Assembly (NCBI GenBank): GCA_963556255.1
Contig: OY744606.1
Span: forward strand, 74,978,618-75,042,617
Source: Allolobophora icterica
Taxonomy: Eukaryota; Annelida; Clitellata; Crassiclitellata; Lumbricidae
Length of the DNA stretch: 64,000 nucleotides
Direction: 5' to 3'
The notes beneath the pieces were generated by a model, which saw only the letters and a program-made list of their open reading frames with translations, did no database searches and was not told the DNA's origin. The translations under genes were made by a program, and so were the position numbers. This document shows, piece by piece, positions 39,701 through 60,330 of this stretch. The first letter of the stretch is position 1, and the number at the start of each line of letters is the position of its first letter.

Positions 39701-41589
39701 ATGACAAGTTTAATAAATTTGTGTCATTGATAAAAATTATCCAGGAATTTAAAATCGTTTTTGGGACCAGTTTCAAGAGTATTTAATGGCCTTCATTCTG
39801 TTAGGAATACCATGTGTAACACGTCATTGGAAAGCTTATGCATTCTGCTTGTTAAATATAGCCCCATTTGTCAGGTTTCCTATAGTGATTTCTATAAGTT
39901 TAAGGTTAAAACCCTGAAACTTTGCGATTTATGTTTAGTTTGTATTAAGATAATAAACTTTGCATGCGTTTTTCTCGAAATTGTATTTCCGAGTAGCAAA
40001 ACATTCTAAAATTCAAATCTCTGGAACCAATAAAGATAGAATAATAATTTTTCCGACATTTTAAGCAGAAATTATTATTTCTCATTTAAGCCCAATATAT
40101 ACAAAACAAAATTTTTGGACAACAGCCTCCTTTTGCCAGAGCAAGTCACATAGGCTATGTCCTAAAGTCGATTTAAAGAAATATTTGGTTTCAGCTTGTG
40201 AGACATGGTAGCAGATTGGTTAGAGCTCGCCTTGTAACGTGGAGAGAATGGGTTCAAGCTTCCTGAGATTGTTACGGTGTAGGGACCTTGAGCAAGTCCT
40301 TTGCTCACGATTGCTCATTGCCATCGATTGATGCTTTGGTTATTAGATAGTTGTATTTAATAATTGCGTAATAATAGTATTAATAATAATAATAATAAAT
40401 AGTGATAAATAGGAAATCCATATCCCAAACCTCGTAATACCGAAACTGTTTTGATATTGTGCTATTTTTAATTTCTTGTCTTTTTACATAGAATTCTGTT
40501 TTAACAGGTAAATCATTGGTTTTCGCATGTGAAATCCTGTTTTCTGGATAATGTTGTCTTCCTCTACTGCTTGGATTAGCTTTAATTATATACTGAGTTT
40601 TAGTATTTTTATTTTCATTTTTTATTTTCATTATTCATAAGGTTTTAATTATTTATTTCTTGTTTGTCCTGTATATGCTCCAATGTGTTTGGGGCATTGG
40701 GATCTGTCGTTTCTGTACTTCCCAACCACTAAGTTCTTTAACTTATGCAGAGTTCCCTGTGTGATTTACATTTTACACCACCATTCATTCATTCATTCAG
40801 AACAATTTTATAGTGCCTGAAAACTTTGGCTCAGAGATGCCCCAGCCTTACTCTGTATTTATCGAACAGTTTTCAAATGCTTGTGGAAAGAGTATCCAAA
40901 GTCCCTAGTTAACAGAACATGCAGATGTGAGGTAACGTTAAGAGTTTTCAAATGCTTGTGGAAGGAGTATCCAAAGTCTGTGGTTAACAGAACATTCAGA
41001 TGTGAAGTAACATTAAGAAGGGCCAGTGTTTAGTGCTGACGTGCCCGAAGTGCAATTGTTTGTTAGGTTATAATATTTCAATTTACATTTCATTTGACAG
41101 TTTATCTTAGACCAACTTCCCAACTTGTGTGGGAAGTTGGTCTATGTCCACTTGAGGTGCAGTATTAGATGGTGGTCAGTAAACTCATCCTTTGCCACCA
41201 AAAACAGAATTTCTACTACTGGGTTTTCTCCCACAGATCAAGAAGTGTGAATGGCATAAATCTTTAAAACTGGATGCCAGAGTGTTTAATCTGAGTTTTG
41301 GAGTGCCATTTGTTGATGTATTGTGCATTAGACACTGGCATAATAGAAGTCGCTAATTACAAATGCAGTTTCACTACTTATTAATAATAATTATGTTGTC
41401 TTTGGAGATGTTATAAATGCGCTGCTTAATCTGATTGTCATTTAGTAATAATAATTAATAATGTCTTTTGCAGTTGTTACAAATGCACTGGTTAACCTGA
41501 GCGTCAAAACATCCATCCTTTCGAATCCTTCGTCAGTACCGGAGGAAGTGAAAGAGACCGTTCTACGTCAGAGAAACTCCCAACGGTAG
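16221..41589 (+). CDS. Mondo: Mondo (MondoA/ChREBP family, MLXIP/MLXIPL-like) transcription factor, complete gene, 19 coding exons
   Basis: Glucose-responsive bHLH-leucine-zipper activator. In this family the protein shuttles between cytoplasm and nucleus, pairs with Mlx and binds carbohydrate response elements. Coding exons read from the sequence: 16221-16591, 23538-23644, 24702-24775, 25182-25289, 26040-26217, 26913-26990, 27451-27545, 28616-29353, 31260-31506, 31970-32041, 32661-32806, 33366-33527, 34792-34869, 35963-36070, 36628-36715, 37264-37363, 38121-38244, 39236-39365, 41474-41589. All junctions are GT/AG and phases agree; the total is 3120 nt, 1039 aa plus stop. Human MondoA is about 919 aa. 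Order: Mondo conserved regions (residues 48-220), variable activation region, bHLHZ (about 842-916), C-terminal dimerisation domain (918-1030). Homology is clear at both ends. Exons 5-13 rest mainly on splice sites and phase. The start could also be the ATG at 16242. Confidence 0.93.
16697..17033. mobile_element. TIR element in Mondo intron 1
   Basis: GTAAAACCGTAGTTTAC is inverted at the right end over about 28 bp. Flanks gaaaccta and gaaacctg agree at 7 of 8 bases. The interior has about five decayed copies of CTAGAAG(T/C)TGGATG...GATGAAAA. Confidence 0.65.
17890..18610 (-). pseudogene. CR1-like LINE, intact C-terminal 200 codons of ORF2
   Basis: The minus-strand frame 18588-17983 has DLGVIMHKSAKPSRQ, YKSLVRPQLEYCIQVWNPY and KLEKVQRRATKMI, the thumb region of CR1-type reverse transcriptases. 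It runs to a natural stop without a frameshift. The copy is 5'-truncated near 18610. The presumed 3' end (plus-strand left) has a short TTATG-type simple repeat near 17898-17921. Confidence 0.88.
18940..19075 (+). repeat. LINE 3' end fragment
   Basis: CTGTGAATAAACTGGTTTCC followed by a T/G-rich segment, similar to the LINE tail at 5800. Confidence 0.4.
20400..20870 (-). pseudogene. Decayed LINE fragment
   Basis: On the minus strand, LYRLFLLLVLFYICEMVCTT resembles the LYNALVVSVLLYGCETWTLT block of non-LTR retrotransposons. Downstream, in another frame, RCKLCFFGHVTRTP resembles the RLRFYGHVARFP segment. Frameshifts are present. Confidence 0.5.
21185..21480. repeat. Degenerate tandem array, about six units
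   Basis: Units share CACTTTACCCAACTGGTACT then GCCAGACCTAT, with variable spacers giving periods of about 42-62 bp. Confidence 0.8.
22719..22928. repeat. (CA)n microsatellite
   Basis: 200 bp of CACACA with TA and GC interruptions. Confidence 0.95.
23538..25289 (+). CDS. Mondo: Mondo exons 2-4: MCR3 and following conserved region
   Basis: Exon 2 (23538-23644) encodes SPKWRNFKG and DKIRLNNIIWREWHMQ, the MCR3 signature. In vertebrate proteins MCR3 binds 14-3-3 and importin. Exon 3 (24702-24775) carries a VCHFETP motif that matches the family's VCHFVTPL. Exon 4 (25182-25289) begins YWKLRLDSLTKDYKRL, matching the family's YWKRR segment. The tyrosine after HMQ is split across the exon 2/3 junction, which supports the join. 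Confidence 0.9.
24262..24475 (+). mobile_element. tRNA-derived SINE, family 2, copy 1
   Basis: Head GTGTAGTGGTTAGCATGCTG followed by a degraded B box, then the body GCCAACTCAGCTATAATGAG and CGTACACTGTCGGTGGGA. The same body is at 30113 and, inverted, at 32240. Confidence 0.7.
26040..27545 (+). CDS. Mondo: Mondo exons 5-7: glucose-response/activation conserved element region
   Basis: Exons 26040-26217, 26913-26990 and 27451-27545. Exon 5 has the acidic motif MDDDAMIDIFDTLF, comparable with the family's DMLMSEFSDTLF. Exon 6 has SLEEFMDTLEPLPPP, comparable with LDFMDTFEPF in vertebrate MondoA. Exon 7 is serine/asparagine-rich and is placed only by splice sites and phase. The glucose-response element role is inferred from the position of these acidic motifs. 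Confidence 0.75.
26583..26720. repeat. (AT)n-rich microsatellite
   Basis: Runs of TATA with GTGT interruptions in Mondo intron 5. Confidence 0.9.
27546..28615 (+). other. Mondo intron 7
   Basis: It contains a decayed array of CAGGTCACAGGAATTCC-like units at about 27735-27895. Otherwise AT-rich with nothing recognised. Confidence 0.55.
28616..29353 (+). CDS. Mondo: Mondo exon 8: long serine/threonine-rich central exon
   Basis: This exon is 246 codons, phase 0 at both ends, between ...ggacag and gtgaga. It is rich in Ser, Thr, Gln and Met with no recognisable fold, as expected for the disordered transactivation region of Mondo proteins. Base composition is clearly more GC-rich than the flanking introns. 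Adjacent phase-0 exons allow in-frame skipping. Confidence 0.82.
29380..30058. mobile_element. hAT-like element in Mondo intron 8
   Basis: TAGGG(T/A)TGTTAA ends in inverted orientation, with identical 8-bp duplication atctgaat (29372-29379, 30059-30066). Both ends carry repeated ACCGATAATCG motifs in opposite orientation. It starts 26 bases after the exon 8 donor. No transposase frame remains. Confidence 0.85.
30113..30325 (+). mobile_element. tRNA-derived SINE, family 2, copy 2
   Basis: Head GTGTATTGGTTAACATGCTG, good B box GGTTCAAATCC, body as in the copy at 24262. It sits 47 bases after the end of the hAT-like element. Confidence 0.75.
30355..30990 (-). pseudogene. LINE reverse transcriptase C-terminal fragment
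   Basis: The minus-strand frame has FPTVLYGCESWTMTKNMEKK, ACEMWIWRKMLRISW, LGFFGHVMRSDGLEKE and KRRGRPRKKW. The protein continues in another frame as MDEIHDVTGMNLEELRDLTS after a frameshift at about 30545. Confidence 0.85.
31260..34869 (+). CDS. Mondo: Mondo exons 9-13: disordered region before the bHLH
   Basis: Exons 31260-31506, 31970-32041, 32661-32806, 33366-33527 and 34792-34869. Exon 9 is Gln/Pro-rich. Exon 10 ends in a basic KRRVRHK stretch that could be a nuclear localisation signal. Exon 12 is Met/Thr-rich and exon 13 Ser-rich. Frames and phases join without a stop. The end of exon 12 is uncertain: a second phase-0 donor at 33558 would add ten codons. No family motif anchors these exons individually. 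Confidence 0.65.
32240..32470 (-). mobile_element. tRNA-derived SINE, family 2, copy 3 (inverted)
   Basis: Inverse-oriented copy: B-box complement GGGATTTGAACCC at about 32399 and the A-box complement in GCTAACTAGTAGACCA. The body matches the other two copies. Confidence 0.7.
34575..34650 (-). repeat. LINE 3' end, inverted
   Basis: The reverse strand reads GATTAAGCTGGTGACTTGCG then GGATTACGATTACAATTTG, the tail also seen at 5800 and 48545. Confidence 0.5.
35270..35660 (+). pseudogene. LINE ORF2 C-terminal fragment (L2/CR1-like)
   Basis: LHWLPIQKPIEFKILTFMHN and GCAPSNLRDF match the LHWLPV..RIEFKIL...APSYL signature at the end of L2/CR1 ORF2. Later parts shift frame. Confidence 0.75.
35963..37363 (+). 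CDS. Mondo: Mondo exons 14-16: bHLH-leucine zipper
   Basis: Exon 14 (35963-36070) has the DNA-binding basic region HITAEQKRRSNIK, with the His-Glu-Arg spacing used to read E-boxes. Exon 15 (36628-36715) has the helix-loop-helix core CGFDTLIHLIPELKE followed by SKATALHK. Exon 16 (37264-37363) has the second helix end and zipper, RKLKQERLQKHDEVEQLR. Spacing matches vertebrate MondoA, which chooses the acceptor at 37263 over one six bases downstream. The exon 14 donor is gtcttt, weaker than consensus. Confidence 0.92.
36718..36772. repeat. (ATT)n microsatellite at the exon 15 donor
   Basis: It starts within three bases of the GT of Mondo intron 15. Confidence 0.95.
37110..37255. repeat. 12-bp tandem array before Mondo exon 16
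   Basis: About eleven copies of GATCATTGTCTT, the last ones drifting. The array ends within about ten bases of the exon 16 acceptor. Confidence 0.9.
37715..38030. repeat. Dispersed repeat with hairpin motifs
   Basis: Two TATAG(C/T)GCCTCTTC segments (about 37760, 37990), the second followed by TACTCAGAGGTG. Related sequence occurs near 49860 and 51790. Confidence 0.45.
38121..41589 (+). CDS. Mondo: Mondo exons 17-19: C-terminal dimerisation and cytoplasmic localisation domain
   Basis: Exon 17 (38121-38244) encodes LQLPATGAPPVKQ and FEEYVCKRTLDNWKYFI, a near match to the family. Exon 18 (39236-39365) encodes PLLKSFEEEV and LGWLQSHCSLASLRP. Exon 19 (41474-41589) ends at a TAG at 41587-41589. 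In vertebrates this domain aids Mlx pairing and holds the monomer in the cytoplasm. Confidence 0.92.
38293..38790. repeat. 27-bp minisatellite in Mondo intron 17
   Basis: About 18 copies of TCTAATCTA(G/A)TGACTT(C/A)TATGGTG(T/C)CA in tandem, with ordered variants. Open in frame because 27 is a multiple of 3. Intronic and not coding. Confidence 0.95.
39531..40151. mobile_element. AT-rich inverted-repeat element with long flanking direct repeats
   Basis: ATGTGACTTGCTCTGGCAAA at 39531 is inverted at 40151, about 29 bp with two mismatches. Outside it, TATGTCCTAAAGTCGATT...AAAGAAATAT occurs at both sides (39493-39530, 40156-40184). It lies in Mondo intron 18. Confidence 0.6.
40205..40345 (+). mobile_element. 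tRNA-derived SINE, family 3, copy 1
   Basis: A-box TAGCAGATTGG, B-box-like GGTTCAAGCTTCC, then AGGGACCTTGAGCAAGTCCT and GCTCATTGCCATCGATT. A second copy is at 56593. Confidence 0.65.
40868..41017. repeat. 75-bp tandem duplication
   Basis: Two 75-bp copies starting AGTTTTCAAATGCTTGTGGA, about 90% alike, in Mondo intron 18. Confidence 0.85.
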
Positions 41590-44199
41590 ATGTTGCCGTG
41601 CTCGGGAGAGTACAGTAGTTTGTCAGATTGGCTCCTTGTCAGAATAGAACCGTCAGGACCATTCACTTGTAACTTAGAAGTCGCTAGCACCAATTCACAG
41701 AATTCCAGGCTTTGTAACTTAGCACTAGTGTTGAGCCATTTCTTCAGGACTGGAATCTTCTATTTTACGACAATGGTGCTCAGTTTTCTACTAAGTACAG
41801 AAGTGTTTGTTGACTTTTTGTTTATGAAAATAAACCTGCTTTAAACTAGATTTCAGGCTTCTTTTTCCTCTGAATTTCATTTTAAAAATGAATTTAGTAA
41901 TCCTGTCTCCCAACATAGACCCAGTCAGGGATCAATAAATAGTTGTAGAATTGAAATATAAACTTAATGAAATTTACAGAAAATTTATCCAAGAAGTGTG
42001 CAGGTTAGCTAGAAAGCGTAGTTATGCTGAGGGATTGCGATGTTGTTTATTCCAAATTTATTTCTTTTTTGCATCACCTTTTATTCATTTTCTTTCGCAT
42101 TCACTTTTGTTACATTTGAGAATATACCTGTGCACAGTAAGTTCTCTGTCATAACATTGGAGTTTTGGTCACTGTTTAAATGTACAGAAGGGGCTAGAAT
42201 CTATGAAAAAGGGCTACATGTACCTGTAACTTTAAGAGAATTAGTACTCAACTTTATACTGAGTGTAAGGCATTTTGTGCAGAGCTGTGCTGAAACTTAG
42301 CATTCTTAAGGCGTTGATAGAAAATTTTACAAAACCACTAAAGGATTTTCAAGTGTGAGTAAAGGTATTATGGTTTTGGTACCACGAGTTTCATATTTGC
42401 TAATTTAATGTCTGTTATAACGGGTAAATTGAGTAAGGTTAAGAGTGACCAGTATTTGTCAGAGTCATTCTAGATTTTTTTAATTGAAAATACAACTGAT
42501 GCCCAGTAAAAGATATATTCATTATGGCACACTTTAATTAGATAAATTATCTTTATTTGATTATATAAGTTAATTTGGTGTGTAATTAGCCTGTTTGGAT
42601 GAAAATTTTTCAGTTTGCATAAACTTTTGTTGGTTCAAAATACAGTGTCTAATACAGTAGAGTTCAAGTAACCCATAAATAAACTCGGTGAATTTTAATG
42701 CAGCCTAGCTCTAGTAAGTTAGCTGAAGAAACTAGATACAGAACCACATTCAGCATGATTATGCATATCCAAAAGCTCTGTACAACACGAGGTTGAGTGA
42801 ACTTTCACTGGTCTTTCATGACCAGGCCATTTTAGTATTTGCCTTTTAGTGCAACTTCTCGACGAGCTGTGGAACGTTTGCGATGCCGCGTTTTAGCCTA
42901 TGTTTTGTCGTTTTCTTTTCTAAACTGAGCATCTAAGTTTGTTTTATGTTTCTACCATCGAACATTCTGGTTTATTTTGGTGTAAGCGGCATGCATTCTC
43001 ATAAACATGTATTTACTCAGTTGTACTAATGTTAGCACTAGTCATAAACATGTGCAAGTTGCTTTTGTTTTCTTCAGTCTGCTGTCTGCGTTTTTCTGTT
43101 GTTTTTGTTTCAGAAACTATATCACAGACTGTTTATACGAGTAGCCGTGTTGCTAGTACATGTTATTTCTTTGTTTTGTAACATCGCTTGCAAATTAAAA
43201 GAACTTCTTGCATCTGACAATTAATAATAACAATAATAATAATGATTTTAATCATATTGAAATAATTGAAAATCCCAAGAGATCATTGATTGGTACATTG
43301 TGTAGAAATTATACTAATGACGAGAATAATAAAAATTATAATGACGAGAATAATAAATTTTTATAATTACATTAAACACAACATCGTGGCTTGACAGAGG
43401 CTAAAAGTGGTGCTGCACTAGCAGTAGAACGTGTGTGTATGTTTGCATATATGTGTGTATATACATGTATTCTGTAGATGTGTGTGAACATGGAAAAGTT
43501 CTTAATGCACAACAGTTTACATCAATAACTGGTGCAGTTGCAGACCTTCCATTATTTTCATGGACATTAGATGGGACCTATATGGGCTATATATACAGGT
43601 TCTTGTGAGAATATGGGTCCTATCTTGGGTCCATATGGACATGGTGCCATGGAGCGCACATAGTGACAATCTGAACTCTGGCTGAGAAGGCAGTGCAAAA
43701 TGTGTGTGCTGATGAACATTTTTAAAACCTATAATCGTGCCGTTCGTTACACTTGCACTTGGGTCCAGGGCATGGGCCCCAGTCTCTGTGCTATGCGGCC
43801 GAGGCTATTAACAGCAACATTGGAGGGTGTAAGCTACTATATTACTTACTTACTTACTATATTGACCAAACGTTTTTACGTAAACCACTCTTGTGCACAG
43901 TTTTTGAGTAGGTTTTCTATGTTTAACCTATAAAACTATGGAGAGCCTGTTCAAATATACTAGTACAAGGCCCTATTGTCATATTAGAAGTAGCTCGCTG
44001 CTACTGACGATGTATAAACAGTCGTCAACACGTTACATTGCAGTTTGCTGTTTCCAGCCTTCATTTAAATTAATTTCTGCTTTTAATTGTCGTTTTTAGT
44101 TCTATTGTTAGATGTATGCGTTCACTTTTTTCCTTAATTTTATCGGCCTTTTTGTTTTCGAAACAACGAATCAGATGTGTGCGTCATCGTTTAGTGCGT
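41590..44199. other. Mondo 3' UTR and convergent intergenic gap
   Basis: AT-rich, with small TAA-rich patches near 43210-43370. No further exon or element with clear ends seen. Confidence 0.6.
41829..41834 (+). terminator. Candidate Mondo poly(A) signal
   Basis: AATAAA lies 240 bases after the Mondo stop, followed by a T/G-rich stretch. It is the first canonical signal downstream of the stop codon that I noticed. Confidence 0.5.
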
Positions 44200-56509
<12,310 letters not shown>

Positions 56510-56592
56510 CCTACAATAATATTAGGTCAATAGTACAAATCCTTCAAAGCTCGACTTCTTTCTCTTCCTTCGAGAAACTCAAAAGTTACAAA

Positions 56593-56985
56593 TCGATAAC
56601 CGGTTGGTTGAGCGCTCGCCTTGTAACGCAGAGAGCACGGGTTCGAAACTCCTCCTCTGAGACGGTTGCTGTGTAGCAGGGCTGTAGTCGAGGGTATACG
56701 CGGGTATACAGCGTGTAGGCCTACTTACCTCTAGAGACCGTATACTCACCTCACAAAATATTTATATTTATTTATATTAAAATACTGTGGCGTATACCCA
56801 CAAAATACTGTAGCGTATACTCACCTCTAATTTATTTTGGAGAACCAACCGGTAGCGTGTACTCGCCTCTAATTCTACCACTACAGCCCTGCTGTGTAGG
56901 GACCTTTAGAAAGTCCTTCACTCACAATTGCTCAGCGCCATCGATTAAGGCTTGCTCATAAGATAAAGACGCTTAATAAATACAT
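56593..56985 (+). mobile_element. tRNA-derived SINE, family 3, copy 2, interrupted
   Basis: Head with GCTCGCCTTGTAACGCAGAG and B-box GGTTCGAAACTCC. It resumes after the insertion with AGGGACCTTTAGAAAGTCCT and ends in TAATAAATAC. Confidence 0.7.
56677..56891. mobile_element. hAT-like MITE inside the SINE
   Basis: CAGGGCTGTAG and its perfect inverse bound 215 bp, with identical 8-bp duplication ctgtgtag (56669-56676, 56892-56899). Inside, ACTGT(G/A)(G/A)CGTATAC(C/T)CAC is repeated. Confidence 0.93.
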
Positions 56986-56999
56986 ACAAAAGCAACAAC

Positions 57000-57066
57000 A
57001 ACAACAACATAAAAAAATAATAATAAAAAAAAAATAAATAAAAAAAAAAAAATAAAAATAAATAAA

Positions 57067-57105
<39 letters not shown>

Positions 57106-57112
57106 TTAGTTC
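57000..57112. repeat. A-rich / TAA low-complexity tract
   Basis: Runs of AAATA and AATAAT after the SINE 3' end, probably expanded from its tail. Confidence 0.8.
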
Positions 57113-57231
57113 AAAGGAGGAACGCCATCTACCTCTCCGGGACATTGCCACCACACCCTGCTGAGATGGCGCTTCAGATAATAATAGCAATGATAGCGTT
57201 CTGTAGGCCTATTTATAATATTACACAACTA

Positions 57232-57233
57232 GC

Positions 57234-57326
<93 letters not shown>
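57232..57326. repeat. (CTA)n microsatellite
   Basis: About 30 CTA triplets. Confidence 0.97.
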
Positions 57327-57540
57327 ATATTAATATTAATAATAACAATGGCAATACAATACTCGTTCATTGAAAACAAGCTGACATGCCGCAACTAATA
57401 ATAATAAATAATGGAAGAAAAATGTCACGAAGGAAGTCATGAAGTTAATTTTTGTTACGCTCCTCTCATTGGCCGCTTCCAACTAATGAATATTCATGAG
57501 TCAGTGTTTACAAAATGGTCACATTCAAACGGACCTTTTC

Positions 57541-57719
57541 CAGGGACGTAACTAGCGTTGGGCTTGGGGGGGCTTAAGCCCCCCCAAACGAAGTTGAAGC
57601 CCCCCCAAACAAGTCAAGCCGTTGTATGCTTACGGCTAAAATTCGTATGAACACTGTATAAATGTTGCCATGTTCAAGGTTTAAGCCCCCCCAAACGAAA
57701 AATCCTAGTTACGTGCCTG
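57541..57719. mobile_element. hAT-like MITE
   Basis: CAGGGACGTAACTAG at the left and CAGGCACGTAACTAG inverted at the right. Flanks accttttc and gccttttc agree at 7 of 8 bases. It carries repeated CTTAAGCCCCCCCAAAC. Confidence 0.8.
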
Positions 57720-58319
57720 GCCTTTTCACACTTATGCGAACAGGCTGAAACGAACGAGCTTACCGGATTTAAATCATATGGGCCAGAAATATAACGAAGT
57801 GACGAACTGAACAGAAGCCCAAACGACCATTTGCGACTTGAATTGATATAGCGCCGATAAATAATACCGCGTGTACAGTTGGAAATTACCTTTTAATTTT
57901 TTTAAACCGTCTTAGGACGGGCAATACAACTAGTTTATTAATAATAATAGTAAGAGGAGCAATGAGGAGAGTTCAGATGAAGGGAAGCGAGCGAAGTGTT
58001 GTTGGGTGATGTTGAGCTAGGAGCGGTGAAGTTTTATTATAATAGTATGTGTAGCCCATAATGCTTACCTAAAATTAACTGGCTCCATTTTCAGTTAAGC
58101 TATCCGAAAATAATTAGTCCATCTACACTGGCTTTTGATTGAGCTTGAATCTTATTGGGCTGTTATTTAAACCGCTATAATGACGTCATTAATTCAGCCT
58201 TTAAAAATGACGTCACTGGGGTGTCTATACATTTGACGACGTAACAAGTGAACAAAAGAAAAACGCATGCACTAAGAAGCGAAAGAATTCAAAGGAAATG
58301 TGAGTTTTATGTTGCGTTA

Positions 58320-58560
58320 TGTGTATTGTATTGTATTGTATCTAGACATTTATAAAGCGCCTCTCGCGGAATAACTATTCAGAGGCGCTCTCAGCACAGA
58401 AGCCCCGGGGAAACAGAAATGCCTGTAGGGAACGCGAGACCGAAGAGGAAAAGCCAGTCATTAGTTTGGCCCTGAGCAGAGGGGAAGGTCATTCCAGATA
58501 GTGGGACCCACTACTGCAAATGCCCAGTGCTGTTCGTGCCGTGTATGTTGTAATATATTC
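58320..58560. mobile_element. SINE-like dispersed repeat
   Basis: (TGTAT)n start, then the hairpin AAAGCGCCTCTC...GAGGCGCTCTC and a GGTCATTCCAGATAGTGGGA body. The hairpin is shared with the SINE at 11312. Confidence 0.5.
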
Positions 58561-59029
58561 ACATGGGCTGATTAGAATTCAAGGTAAGACGTTCTACAAG
58601 AAGTATAGTTTTCAGTTTTCGGAGTGAAAGGACAAAACGATATGAATGTGGATTTATCGTTGAGATCGATAGATATCCCGATCGCCGTTGGTCCATTCAT
58701 TAGCTATGGGCTTTTTATGCCTGCTTTTTATAGCTCCGGCGTGAAACCGCAGTCTTGTCGGAAGGAGAGTCTCAGTTTACTGCACCATCGATGACAATGG
58801 ATCGTTCTGTTTGGTCTCCACAGTCCGATGACCAATGGCCTCAACCTCCCCCCACCCCACCCCACCCCACCCCCACACACAGACAATACATACATGTATG
58901 GGCAGAGTCTGTAGGGTAAACGCGTTGTATATTGATACCGAAGGCTAATGGGACGATTATTGGCCACCCGTGCCCGCGGTAATAGTTTTGTCATATTATA
59001 AATGATGGACATGATGGCCAATCGGACGG

Positions 59030-59780
59030 TGTAATGAACCCATTCACCGCCAGAGGGGGTTCGGCCGTATTTGACGAAATGCGTCCCGCGGGCCGCCTTG
59101 TTGGCCGGGCCCCTCAGTCGATGGGTGTCGCCCGCGGCGGCTGCCGGGTACCACCGACCACAGCGCCTCGCCCATCGACGCTCACAAGGAGACGATTAGC
59201 GCAATTGTTCTCCGAAGCCGCATAAAATGATTGCCTTGAATGTAACGGATGATCGTCGGGCCTTCGCCGTCGGCTGGCTGGCCCGCCTGCCCAGCACCGG
59301 TCAGCGACATAACGTAGGGTTCCCCGCGGACTCCAACCGTCCATTAACGGCTCTTCCATCCTCATTCGCCGCCACCGCCAGCCCACCGCCCCCATCGGCC
59401 GGGCCAGGCCCATCCAAACAACGACGACAATTAAGTTAATTTTTATTCGCTCTCAAAATAATTGTCTTTCGGAAAAAAGCCGGACTCCAAGAATCGTGAT
59501 TTGTGCTCTGTCGACCACGATTGATGACGAACGGGTGACCGACGACTCCGCTACTTCGTCCCCTTCGGTCCTGGTCCTCCGTCGCACGCAGGCCGTCGTC
59601 GTCCCCCTCTCATCCCCTTCGCGGACGACGGGCTCCCACTCGAGCGGTTAATGGAGCGTCGTCCTACTTGAAAGCCGTCCGCTGACGTGAAATAATTAGC
59701 GGTCGTAGTCTTCAATTTCCGAAGAGCGTTTTGCCGGATCGCCTTCAAAGAGACGCGACAAACGCCGTGTCATAAAATAT
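59030..59780. promoter_or_regulatory. GC- and CpG-rich island
   Basis: It stands out from AT-rich surroundings by dense CG dinucleotides over 750 bp. It begins with CCGCCAGAGGGGG (59046-59058), close to the CTCF core. Open frames on both strands show no family resemblance. A promoter, enhancer or insulator role is inference. Confidence 0.4.
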
Positions 59781-60024
59781 GCAGTCAACGCTTCGAGTTG
59801 TCAGCGAAGACGATGAACGCGAAAGTCGTCGACTCATCGCTCAGGCGCTGTGTAAGTAAGCGACATTTTGCTCGATGCTTAGCGCTGTATTTCACCGAAA
59901 ACGATGGACCTGCAGTTCATCCCGACCAACGCTTCTGAATGACCCACACGGAACACATAGAGGGATACATACGCCTACACACAGAACGGAAAACATGCAT
60001 GTCTACATGCAAACATGTACGCAT

Positions 60025-60330
60025 ATCTGCGTAAAGACATACATACACACATACATAAATACATACATACATACATACATGCATATATACATACATACAT
60101 ACATACATACATACATACATTCATACATACATACATACATACATACATACATACATACATACATACATACATACATACATACATACATACATACATACAT
60201 ACATACATACATACATGCATGCATGCATGCATGCATGCATGCATGCATACATACATAGACATATACATACATGTATACATACATGCATGCATACATAGTT
60301 ACATACGTACATGCATACATACATAATGCA
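60025..60330. repeat. (CATA)n microsatellite with (CATG)n block
   Basis: 300 bp of ACAT with an inner GCAT run at 60216-60246. It yields phantom YIHT and MYVC frames. Confidence 0.97.

Noticed and set aside
57535..57700. RFX X-box driving DRC10
   Set aside because: The GTTGCCATG half-site lies within a MITE and is also present in the copy at 45497; the second half-site is poor.
59875..60326. YIHT- and MYVC-repeat frames on both strands
   Set aside because: They come from the (CATA)n microsatellite.
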